From positions 1 through 10,862 of the forward strand of contig JBCBZE010000090.1 of assembly GCA_039815505.1 (NCBI GenBank): a stretch of DNA of 10,862 nt, written 5' to 3'. Shown piece after piece: positions 1-8,500 of the stretch. Below the pieces are notes generated by a model. The model did not search any database. It was not told where the DNA came from and saw only the letters and a list, made by a program, of their open reading frames with translations. Position numbers and translations under genes: made by a program. This DNA comes from CANLWN01 sp039815505. GTDB lineage: Bacteria > Bacteroidota > Bacteroidia > Flavobacteriales > Flavobacteriaceae. Each line of letters starts with the position of its first letter. Position 1 is the stretch's first letter.

Positions 1-712
1 AACGGGATTTGTTTTTAAGATTCACGCCAATATGGATCCAAAGCATAGGGATAGATTGGCGTTTATAAAAATAGTATCCGGCACTTTTGAACGGAACAAG
101 CCCTACCTACATGTGAGACATGGGAAAAAATTAAAATTCTCCAGTCCCAATGCATTTTTTGCGGAAAAGAAACAAATTGTTGATATTTCCTACCCGGGTG
201 ATATCGTGGGCCTTCACGATACGGGAAATTTTAAAATTGGGGATACCTTAACAGAAGGCGAAAAACTGCATTATAAAGGAATTCCCAGTTTTTCCCCGGA
301 ACATTTTAGGTATATTAACAATGCAGACCCAATGAAGGCTAAGCAATTGTATAAGGGAATAGACCAACTTATGGATGAAGGTGTGGCCCAATTATTTACA
401 TTGGAACTAAACCAAAGAAAGGTAATCGGTACAGTTGGGGCCTTGCAATATGAAGTGATCCAATATAGATTGGAACATGAGTATGGTGCCAAATGTACCT
501 ACGAAAACTTCCCGGTACATAAAGCATGTTGGGTAGACCCGGAAGACGCCTCCAATGAAGAGTTCAAGGAATTTAAAAGAGTAAAACAAAAGTTCCTGGC
601 GACCGATAAACGGGGCCAATTGGTCTTTTTGGCGGATTCCCAATTTTCATTGCAGATGACCCAACAAAAATACCCAACGGTGAAACTTCATTTTACCTCT
701 GAGTTTTCGTAA
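1..712 (+). CDS. prfC: Peptide chain release factor 3 (RF3), C-terminal part, 5'-truncated by window edge
   Basis: RF3 is a cytoplasmic GTPase of the EF-G-like family that removes RF1 or RF2 from the ribosome after the finished peptide is released. The reading frame is already open at the window edge: codons from base 2 read TGFVFKIHANMDPKHRDR, a hallmark RF3 stretch at the start of domain II. The ATG at base 32 is therefore an internal methionine, not the start. About 236 residues are visible. RF3 proteins are usually about 525-530 residues, so the whole N-terminal GTPase domain lies outside the window. Visible family signatures include FSPEHFRYINNADPMKAKQL and, further on, IGTVGALQYEVIQYRLEHEY in the C-terminal domain. 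The frame ends at TAA (710-712) with no frameshift. The gene runs toward the oppositely oriented DUF3467 gene, 74 bases away. Identity is secure; completeness cannot be judged here. Confidence 0.96.
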   Translation, partial: TGFVFKIHANMDPKHRDRLAFIKIVSGTFERNKPYLHVRHGKKLKFSSPNAFFAEKKQIVDISYPGDIVGLHDTGNFKIGDTLTEGEKLHYKGIPSFSPEHFRYINNADPMKAKQLYKGIDQLMDEGVAQLFTLELNQRKVIGTVGALQYEVIQYRLEHEYGAKCTYENFPVHKACWVDPEDASNEEFKEFKRVKQKFLATDKRGQLVFLADSQFSLQMTQQKYPTVKLHFTSEFS

Positions 713-786
713 TTCCGGATAGCATAAAGTATAAAAACAATAGTTGAACAAAACTGAACCCAATTCGCTTCTTGAATGTGAATGTT

Positions 787-1098
787 TTATGCCTCACCGG
801 TAGGACCAAAATTCAAAGGTATGGTTGGTTGTTCGTAATCTTTAATGGTTCCATGGGCCTTTTCAAAACGATTCACATTATCGGTCAAGGCTTTTAGAAA
901 CTTCTTCGCGTGCTGAGGAGTGAGTACTATTCTGCTTTTTACCTTTGCTTTGGGAGCTCCGGGCATCATACTAATAAAGTCGACAACAAATTCCGAAACG
1001 GAATGATTGATAATCGCCAGATTGGAATAAATTCCTTCGGCTGTCTTTTCATCCAACTCTATATTGATCTGTTTTTGTTTTTGATTGCTATCGGCCAT
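787..1098 (-). CDS. DUF3467 domain protein, conserved next to rpoC, function unknown
   Basis: A small protein of 103 residues that I recognise as DUF3467; no biochemical role is established for the family. The signature is the central stretch at about residues 22-70: SNLAIINHSVSEFVVDF, then a MPGAPKAKV segment, then RIVLTPQHAKKFLKAL. The N-terminus is polar and Gln/Lys-rich, the C-terminus Pro/Gly-rich. There is no signal peptide, membrane segment or cysteine, so it is probably cytoplasmic. The ATG at 1098 opens the conserved frame; as in its neighbours no Shine-Dalgarno sequence precedes it, only an AT-rich leader. From memory, a DUF3467 gene after rpoC is a recurrent arrangement in Bacteroidota. 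Here an intrinsic terminator and a candidate promoter separate the two genes, so it may be transcribed largely on its own. A role connected with RNA polymerase would be guilt by association only. Confidence 0.9.
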   Translation of the reverse strand: MADSNQKQKQINIELDEKTAEGIYSNLAIINHSVSEFVVDFISMMPGAPKAKVKSRIVLTPQHAKKFLKALTDNVNRFEKAHGTIKDYEQPTIPLNFGPTGEA

Positions 1099-1136
1099 AA
1101 TGAATATATTATAGGAAAGTTATTGGTTTAATTCAG

Positions 1137-1160
1137 CGGGCATAAAAAAATTCCTGCCCG
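1137..1160 (-). promoter_or_regulatory. GC-rich hairpin in the 5' leader of the DUF3467 gene
   Basis: A perfect six-base inverted repeat, CGGGCA/TGCCCG (1155-1160 and 1137-1142), encloses a 12-base U-rich loop in the minus-strand transcript. If the promoter box at 1172-1179 is used, transcription would begin only a few bases before this stem, so the hairpin would cap the 5' end of a leader of roughly 65-70 bases. That placement suits an mRNA-stabilising 5' stem, but this is inference. The arm at 1155-1158 also takes part in a competing pairing with 1176-1184, possible only in read-through transcripts from rpoC. Confidence 0.4.
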
Positions 1161-1171
1161 TGATATAGCAT

Positions 1172-1202
1172 CAAAGGTAGGAATGATATCTCAATTAAAA
1201 AA
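1172..1202 (-). promoter_or_regulatory. Candidate Bacteroidota promoter for the DUF3467 gene
   Basis: Read on the minus strand, 1179-1172 is TACCTTTG, a full match to the Bacteroidota -7 consensus TAnnTTTG. A TTTT stands 19 bases upstream (1202-1199) where the -33 element, TTTG-like, would be expected, so that half is weak and coincides with the T-tract of the rpoC terminator. A TTG at 1194-1192 is only 12 bases from the -7 box, which is too close. Transcription would begin near 1164-1168, leaving a leader of about 65-70 bases. The position right after the rpoC terminator makes biological sense. Confidence 0.45.
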
Positions 1203-1226
1203 CCCCCGATGCACACACCGGGGGTT
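1197..1226 (-). terminator. Rho-independent terminator of rpoC and the upstream operon
   Basis: On the minus strand, the 8-base arm AACCCCCG (1226-1219) and its perfect complement CGGGGGTT (1208-1201) flank a 10-base loop. The second arm runs directly into a T-tract, giving six consecutive T at 1202-1197. The hairpin begins 8 bases after the rpoC stop codon. Stem, GC content and U-tract are all those of a classical intrinsic terminator. On the plus strand no T-tract follows the stem, so it should act mainly on the rpoC side. Confidence 0.9.
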
Positions 1227-1234
1227 CATAAATT

Positions 1235-4200
1235 CTAGAATTTTAACTCTTCTTTGCGAGCCATAATCTCATCATACTCCTCTTTGGAACCTACAATGAT
1301 GTTCTCGTAATCCCTCATACCGGTACCTGCCGGTATCTTGTGACCAACGATTACGTTCTCCTTCAATCCTTCCAAACCATCTACTTTACCGCTAACGGCC
1401 GCCTCGTTCAGCACTTTGGTCGTTTCTTGGAACGATGCTGCCGAAATAAAGGATTTAGTCTGTAGAGAAGCCCTTGTAATACCCTGTAAAATAGGAGTAG
1501 CGGTCGCTGCCACGGCATCTCTTGCCGTAACCAAAGCCTTGTCAGCACGCTTTAGGATAGAGTTTTCGTCCCTTAATTCACGTGCAGTAATGATCTGCCC
1601 GGCTTTAAGGTTTTCAGATTCACCCTCATCTTCAACCACTTTTTTACCAAATATTTCATCGTTCTCCTTAATGAAATCGAACTTGTGTACCAACTGGTTC
1701 TCCAAGAAGATAGTATCCCCGGAATCCTCTATACGTACCTTACGCATCATCTGTCTTACGACAACCTCAAAGTGTTTGTCATTGATTTTAACTCCTTGCA
1801 AACGGTATACTTCCTGAACTTCATTGACCAAATACTGTTGTACCGCCGAAGGTCCTTTAATCGATAATATATCCTCTGGGGTAATAGAACCGTCGGATAA
1901 TGGCATACCTGCTCTCACATAATCATTTTCCTGAACCAAAATCTGATTGGAAAGTTTCACCAAGTATTTCTTGATTTCCCCTAATTTGGATTCAATGATA
2001 ATTTCACGGTTACCCCTTTTTATCTTACCAAAGGAAACCACACCATCTATCTCCGAAACAACTGCCGGGTTCGATGGGTTACGGGCTTCAAAAAGTTCCG
2101 TTACACGTGGAAGACCACCTGTAATATCACCTGCTTTTGCAGATTTACGAGGAATTTTCACCAATATCTTACCTTCTTTGATCTTATCTCCATCATCTAC
2201 CATGATGTGGGAACCTACTGGAAGGTTATATGAACGTAATACTTCATCCTTGGTATTCTTGATCAAAAGTGTAGGAATCAGCTTCTTGTTCCTCGATTCG
2301 GAAATTACCTTTTCCTGGAAACCAGTTTGCTCATCGATTTCAACTTGATAGGTTACCCCTTGCTCAATATTTTCGTAAGCAATTTTTCCTGGAAATTCCG
2401 AAACGATTACCCCATTGTACGGATCCCATTGACAAACAACATCATCTGCCTTGATCTTTGCCCCGTTCTTAATGAATATCTGGGAACCATAAGGGATATT
2501 ATTTGTACTTAAGGTAATTCCCGTTTTGGCATCTACCACCTTGATTTCTGAAGTACGCGAAATAACGATTTCAGCTTTTTTGCCTTCTCCGTCCTCACCC
2601 ATCACCGTTCTTAAATCCTCTATCTCGGCAATACCGTCAAATTTTGCGATAAGTTTGTTATCCTCGGAAATGTTACCTGCAATACCGCCCACATGGAATG
2701 TACGAAGCGTTAGCTGTGTTCCGGGCTCACCGATGGACTGCGCTGCCACAACACCGACCGCTTCACCACGTTGAACCATCTTATTGGTAGAAAGGTTTCT
2801 ACCATAACATTTTGCACAAATTCCTTTTTGCGCTTCACAAGTCAATGCGGAACGGACCTCGATTTTATCAATTGGTGATGCTTCAACCCGTTTTACATCA
2901 GATTCTAAAATCTGTTGTCCTGCAGTCAACAACAGTTCCTCGGTTAATGGATTGTAGACATCATGTAAAGAAACCCTTCCTAGGATTCTTTCCCCCAAGG
3001 TCTCCACAACCTCCTCATTCTTTTTCAATGCCTCCACTTCTATACCTCGAAGCGTTCCACAGTCCTCTATGTTGATAATCACATCCTGCGAAACATCAAC
3101 TAGACGACGCGTTAAATAACCGGCATCCGCTGTTTTCAATGCGGTATCGGCCAATCCTTTACGTGCACCGTGGGTAGAAATAAAGTATTCCAAAATGGAC
3201 AATCCTTCCTTAAAGTTGGAAAGAATGGGGTTTTCAATAATTTCCCCACCGCCGGCCGTAGACTTCTTGGGCTTGGCCATTAATCCCCGCATACCGGTCA
3301 ATTGACGAATTTGTTCCTTGGAACCCCTTGCCCCGGAATCCAACATCATATATACCGAATTAAATCCTTGTTGATCTTCACGGATACGTTTCATGGCCAA
3401 CTCCGTAAGCATGGCATTGGTAGAGGTCCAAACATCGATGACCTGATTATAACGTTCATTATTGGTGATCAATCCCATGTTATAGTTGGTCATAATCCCA
3501 TCTACCTGCCCGTTGGCATCAGCAATCATTTCATGTTTTTCCTGAGGTATGATGATGTCTCCCAAACTAAAGGACAGACCACCTTTAAAGGCAAATTCAT
3601 AGCCCATGGTCTTAATCTTATCAAGAAAGTCCGCAGTTGCGGGCACATCGGTTACCGCCAGAATATTTCCGATAATATCACGAAGGGATTTCTTGTTCAA
3701 CACTTCATTGACATAGCCTGCCTGTTCCGGTACAACCATATTGAACAATACCCTACCTACGGTAGTCGGTATAATTTGATTTACCAGCTCACCTTCCTCA
3801 TTAAAATCTTTGGCCCTTACCTTGATTCCCGCATTCAACTCTACCCTACCCTCGTTAAAGGCGATTACCACCTCCTCGGCCGAATAAAAAGTCAATCCCT
3901 CTCCTTTTACGACCACTTCCTCCGTGGTCTTTTTTTCCTTGGTCATATAATAAAGACCCAATACCATATCCTGGGAAGGTACCGTAATTGGTGAACCGTT
4001 CGCAGGGTTTAATATATTATGGGAGGCAAGCATCAATAACTGGGCTTCCAAAATAGCTTCGGGCCCTAATGGTAAATGCACGGCCATTTGATCCCCATCG
4101 AAATCCGCATTAAATGCAGTACATACCAAGGGGTGCAAACGAATAGCCTTACCTTCAATAAGTTTAGGCTGAAAAGCTTGTATACCCAAACGGTGCAAAG

Positions 4201-5536
4201 TAGGTGCCCGGTTCAATAATACCGGGTGCCCTTTTAACACGTTTTCAAGGATGTCCCAAACAACAGGCTCTTTCTTATCAATTATTTTTTTTGCGGATTT
4301 GACCGTTTTTACAATTCCCCTTTCTATTAATTTACGAATAACAAAGGGTTTGTAGAGTTCGGCAGCCATATCTTTCGGAAGACCACACTCGAACAATTTC
4401 ATTTCCGGTCCCACAACAATTACCGAACGTGCGGAATAATCTACACGTTTACCCAAAAGATTTTGACGGAAACGTCCTTGTTTACCTTTAAGGGAGTCGG
4501 ATAGTGATTTTAATGGTCTGTTGGATTCGGTTTTAACCGCAGATGCTTTGCGCGTATTATCGAATAGGGAATCCACAGCTTCCTGAAGCATACGTTTCTC
4601 ATTTCTAAGAATTACCTCCGGCGCTTTTATTTCCATTAACCGTTTCAAACGATTATTTCTGATAATTACCCTTCTGTACAGGTCATTTAAATCTGATGTA
4701 GCAAAACGACCACCATCCAAAGGCACCAATGGACGTAATTCCGGTGGTATCACGGGAACTACTTTCATAATCATCCATTCCGGTCTATTTTCCCTATTAT
4801 CCTGGGATTCACGTAGGGCTTCAACGACCTGAAGTCTTTTTAGGGCTTCCGTTTTACGTTGCTTGGACGTCTCTGTATTTGCCTTATGTCTCAACGAAAA
4901 GGAAAGCTCATTTAAATCTATACGCGCCAAAAGATCTATTAGACATTCGGCTCCCATTTTAGCAATGAACTTGTTGGGATCACTATCCTCCAGATATTGG
5001 TTTTCCGGTGGTAAGGCTTCCAATATATTAAGGTATTCCTCTTCGGTCAAGAAATCCATCTTTTTGATTTCTTCACCCTCTTCATTGGTTTGCGCCAATC
5101 CTGGTTGTATGACCACGTATCTTTCATAATAAATGATCATATCCAATTTCTTGGACGGTAAACCAAGAAGGTAACCTATCTTATTGGGCAAGGAGCGGAA
5201 ATACCAGATATGGGCTACGGGAACTACTAAATTAATATGTCCCACCCTGTCTCTTCGGACTTTTTTCTCGGTAACCTCGACACCACAACGATCACATACG
5301 ATTCCGCGATATCTTATCCTTTTGTATTTTCCACAGGCACACTCATAATCCTTTACAGGACCAAAAATACGCTCACAGAAAAGTCCGTCGCGTTCCGGTT
5401 TGTGTGTTCTATAGTTAATAGTTTCCGGTTTTAAGACTTCTCCTCTCGACTCTGCCAAAATGGATTCTGGAGATGCCAAGCCTATTGAAATCTTGTTAAA
5501 CCTTTTTATTGGGTTATTATCTTTTAGTCTAGCCAT
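1235..5536 (-). CDS. rpoC: DNA-directed RNA polymerase subunit beta'
   Basis: The beta' subunit forms the active-site half of the polymerase clamp. The protein has 1433 residues and looks complete. The N-terminal zinc site uses C66, C68, C81 and C84. The catalytic loop NADFDGDQMAVH carries the three Mg-binding aspartates D478, D480 and D482. The second zinc site is C826, C900, C907 and C910, with the same spacing as in Escherichia coli. The bridge-helix region lies at about 780-820. The trigger loop begins at GEPGTQLTLRTFHVGG, with R945 and H948 present; E. coli Met932 is Leu944 here. About 180 residues (roughly 955-1133) interrupt the trigger loop before GDITGGLPRVTELFEAR, a sandwich-barrel hybrid insertion comparable to SI3. 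The ATG at 5536 gives the usual N-terminus MARLKDNNPIKRFNKISIGL. It lies 39 bases after rpoB without a Shine-Dalgarno sequence, so cotranscription is expected. An intrinsic terminator follows at 1197-1226. Confidence 0.99.
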   Translation of the reverse strand: MARLKDNNPIKRFNKISIGLASPESILAESRGEVLKPETINYRTHKPERDGLFCERIFGPVKDYECACGKYKRIRYRGIVCDRCGVEVTEKKVRRDRVGHINLVVPVAHIWYFRSLPNKIGYLLGLPSKKLDMIIYYERYVVIQPGLAQTNEEGEEIKKMDFLTEEEYLNILEALPPENQYLEDSDPNKFIAKMGAECLIDLLARIDLNELSFSLRHKANTETSKQRKTEALKRLQVVEALRESQDNRENRPEWMIMKVVPVIPPELRPLVPLDGGRFATSDLNDLYRRVIIRNNRLKRLMEIKAPEVILRNEKRMLQEAVDSLFDNTRKASAVKTESNRPLKSLSDSLKGKQGRFRQNLLGKRVDYSARSVIVVGPEMKLFECGLPKDMAAELYKPFVIRKLIERGIVKTVKSAKKIIDKKEPVVWDILENVLKGHPVLLNRAPTLHRLGIQAFQPKLIEGKAIRLHPLVCTAFNADFDGDQMAVHLPLGPEAILEAQLLMLASHNILNPANGSPITVPSQDMVLGLYYMTKEKKTTEEVVVKGEGLTFYSAEEVVIAFNEGRVELNAGIKVRAKDFNEEGELVNQIIPTTVGRVLFNMVVPEQAGYVNEVLNKKSLRDIIGNILAVTDVPATADFLDKIKTMGYEFAFKGGLSFSLGDIIIPQEKHEMIADANGQVDGIMTNYNMGLITNNERYNQVIDVWTSTNAMLTELAMKRIREDQQGFNSVYMMLDSGARGSKEQIRQLTGMRGLMAKPKKSTAGGGEIIENPILSNFKEGLSILEYFISTHGARKGLADTALKTADAGYLTRRLVDVSQDVIINIEDCGTLRGIEVEALKKNEEVVETLGERILGRVSLHDVYNPLTEELLLTAGQQILESDVKRVEASPIDKIEVRSALTCEAQKGICAKCYGRNLSTNKMVQRGEAVGVVAAQSIGEPGTQLTLRTFHVGGIAGNISEDNKLIAKFDGIAEIEDLRTVMGEDGEGKKAEIVISRTSEIKVVDAKTGITLSTNNIPYGSQIFIKNGAKIKADDVVCQWDPYNGVIVSEFPGKIAYENIEQGVTYQVEIDEQTGFQEKVISESRNKKLIPTLLIKNTKDEVLRSYNLPVGSHIMVDDGDKIKEGKILVKIPRKSAKAGDITGGLPRVTELFEARNPSNPAVVSEIDGVVSFGKIKRGNREIIIESKLGEIKKYLVKLSNQILVQENDYVRAGMPLSDGSITPEDILSIKGPSAVQQYLVNEVQEVYRLQGVKINDKHFEVVVRQMMRKVRIEDSGDTIFLENQLVHKFDFIKENDEIFGKKVVEDEGESENLKAGQIITARELRDENSILKRADKALVTARDAVAATATPILQGITRASLQTKSFISAASFQETTKVLNEAAVSGKVDGLEGLKENVIVGHKIPAGTGMRDYENIIVGSKEEYDEIMARKEELKF

Positions 5537-5575
5537 AACAATATGGTGATAAAGTATTAAATGTGTGTGTTTCTT

Positions 5576-8500
5576 TTATTCTTCCAATCTAATATCCAAA
5601 CCTAAGCCCTTAAGCTCGTGCATTAATACGTTGAAAGATTCTGGTAAACCAGGTTCTGGCATTGTTTCACCTTTTACGATGGATTCATAGGTTTTGGCCC
5701 TACCGATAACATCATCGGACTTCACCGTAAGAATCTCCCTAAGGGTGGCAGAAGCTCCGTACGCCTCTAGTGCCCAAACTTCCATTTCCCCAAAACGCTG
5801 ACCACCGAACTGGGCTTTACCACCCAATGGTTGTTGCGTAATCAAAGAGTATGGTCCTATTGATCTGGCGTGCATCTTATCATCTACCATATGCCCTAAT
5901 TTCAACATATAGATAACGCCAACAGTTGCAGGTTGATCAAAACGTTGTCCTGTTCCACCATCATAAAGATAGGTATGCCCAAATCTTGGGATTCCGGCAT
6001 CGTCCGTATAGGCATTGATTTCATCCAACGTAGCCCCATCAAAAATTGGAGTACCGAACTTTTTGCCCAGTTTAAGACCTGCCCACCCAAGAACTGTCTC
6101 ATAAATTTGACCAATGTTCATACGGGAAGGCACCCCTAATGGATTTAGAACAATATCCACCGGTGTTCCATCTTCCAAGAAAGGCATATCCTCCTGACGT
6201 ACTATACGGGCAACGATACCTTTGTTACCGTGACGTCCGGCCATTTTATCACCTACTTTAAGTTTACGTTTTTTGGCAATATAGACTTTTGCCAATTTCA
6301 TAATACCAGCGGGCAATTCATCACCCACAGAAATCGTAAACTTATCTCTCCTTAGATTTCCTTGAAGGTCATTTAATTTGATTTTATAATTGTGTAATAA
6401 ATCTGCCACCAAAGTATTGGTAGAAGTATCTGTTGTCCAACTTCCTCCCACTAAATGGGCAAAATCATCAACAGAGTTTAACATCTTCATGGTATATTTT
6501 TTACCTTTCGGAAGAACTTCTTCCCCCAAATCGTTTAAAACGCCCTGAGATGTTTTACCGTTGATCATGGCGAACAACTTATCCACCAATACATCCTTTA
6601 ATTGTTGGAACTTTACTTCATAGTCCATTTCCAAAGCCGATATGGCCTCTTTATCCTCTGAACGCTTTCGTTTGTCCTTGATGGATCTTGAGAATAATTT
6701 TTTATCGATAACAACTCCCCTAAGTGAAGGAGATGCCTTTAAAGAAGCATCTTTAACGTCTCCGGCTTTGTCTCCAAAGATGGCTCGAAGTAATTTTTCT
6801 TCAGGGGTGGGATCGGATTCTCCTTTTGGTGTAATCTTTCCTATAAGTATATCCCCCGGTTTCACCTCTGCACCGATACGGATCATTCCGTACTCATCCA
6901 AGTCTTTGGTAGCTTCCTCGGAAACGTTTGGAATATCATTGGTAAGCTCTTCAGCTCCTAATTTTGTATCCCTAACTTCCAAAGCATATTCATCAATATG
7001 TATAGAAGTAAATATGTCTTCTCTTACTACTTTTTCAGAAATTACGATGGCATCCTCGAAGTTATACCCTTTCCAAGGCATAAAAGCCACTTTTAAGTTT
7101 CTACCTAGGGCCAATTCACCTTTTTCAGTAGCATAACCTTCGCAAAGTACTTGTCCTTTTTTTACCTTATCGCCTTTTTTAACAATGGGCTTAAGGTTAA
7201 TACTGGTACCTTGGTTGGTTTTTCTGAATTTTACCAATTGATAGGTCTTGGAATCTTCTTCAAAACTCACCAATCTTTCTTCTTCAGATCTACTGTATTT
7301 GATCGTGATTTCCTTGGCATCCACGTATTCAATAACACCATCGCCTTCCGCATTGATCAATACCCTCGAATCCGAAGCCACCTGTCTTTCCAGACCTGTA
7401 CCTACAATAGGTGATTGCGGTTTCAACAAGGGAACTGCCTGGCGCATCATGTTAGATCCCATCAAAGCACGGTTGGCATCATCGTGTTCCAAGAACGGAA
7501 TCAACGAAGCAGAAATGGAAGCAATTTGATTTGGAGCTACATCCGTGTAATTTACTTCTGAAGGATCTACTACGGGGAAATCTCCTTCTTCCCTAGCAAT
7601 AACCTTATCACTATCAATGGTTCCGTTTTCCTTAAGTGGAATGTTTGCCTGGGCAATTTTCATTCCTTCTTCCTCTTCCGCACTTAGGTACCGATATTCC
7701 TTGGTATCCACTTTTCCATTATCCACTTTACGATAAGGAGTTTCCAAGAAGCCCATGGGGTTTACCTTGGCAAAAACGGAAAGTGAAGAGATCAAACCGA
7801 TATTTGGTCCTTCCGGTGTTTCTATAGGGCAAAGTCTTCCATAGTGGGTATAGTGTACATCTCGCACCTCAAAACCGGCTCTTTCCCGTGAAAGACCCCC
7901 TGGTCCCAATGCGGATAATCTTCTCTTATGTGTAATCTCTGCCAGTGGGTTCGTCTGATCCATGAACTGAGACAATTGGTTGGTACCAAAGAAAGAGTTG
8001 ATAACGGAAGACAAGGTCTTGGCATTGATCAAATCTATGGGTGTAAACACTTCATTGTCCCTAACGTTCATACGTTCACGGATGGTTCTTGCCATACGGG
8101 CCAAACCAACACCGAACTGTGAAGAAAGTTGCTCCCCAACCGTACGCACACGACGATTCGAAAGGTGATCTATATCATCGATCTCCGCCTTGGAATTGAT
8201 CAATTCTATTAGATACTTTATAATCGTAATAATATCTTCCTTGGTCAGGACTTGTTTGTCCATTCCAATATCCAACTGTAATTTTTTGTTCATCCTATAA
8301 CGACCTACCTCACCTAGGTTGTACCGTTGATCGGAAAAGAACAATTTATCTATTATACCACGTGCAGTTTCTTCATCTGGTGGTTCTGCGTTACGCAATT
8401 GGCGATAAATATGCTCAACGGCCTCTTTTTCAGAGTTCGTTGGGTCTTTTTGCAACGTATTATGAATTATGGCATAATCAGACTGGGCATTGTTCTCTTT

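Noticed and set aside
713..786. Short inverted repeat ATTC/GAAT between prfC and the DUF3467 gene as a terminator.
   Set aside because: Only four AT-rich pairs, with no convincing T-tract; too weak to call.
3302..3994. A 230-codon open frame on the plus strand, antisense to rpoC.
   Set aside because: It lies wholly inside an intact, highly conserved rpoC, resembles no known family and reads as out-of-frame translation. The same applies to the other antisense frames in rpoB and rpoC.
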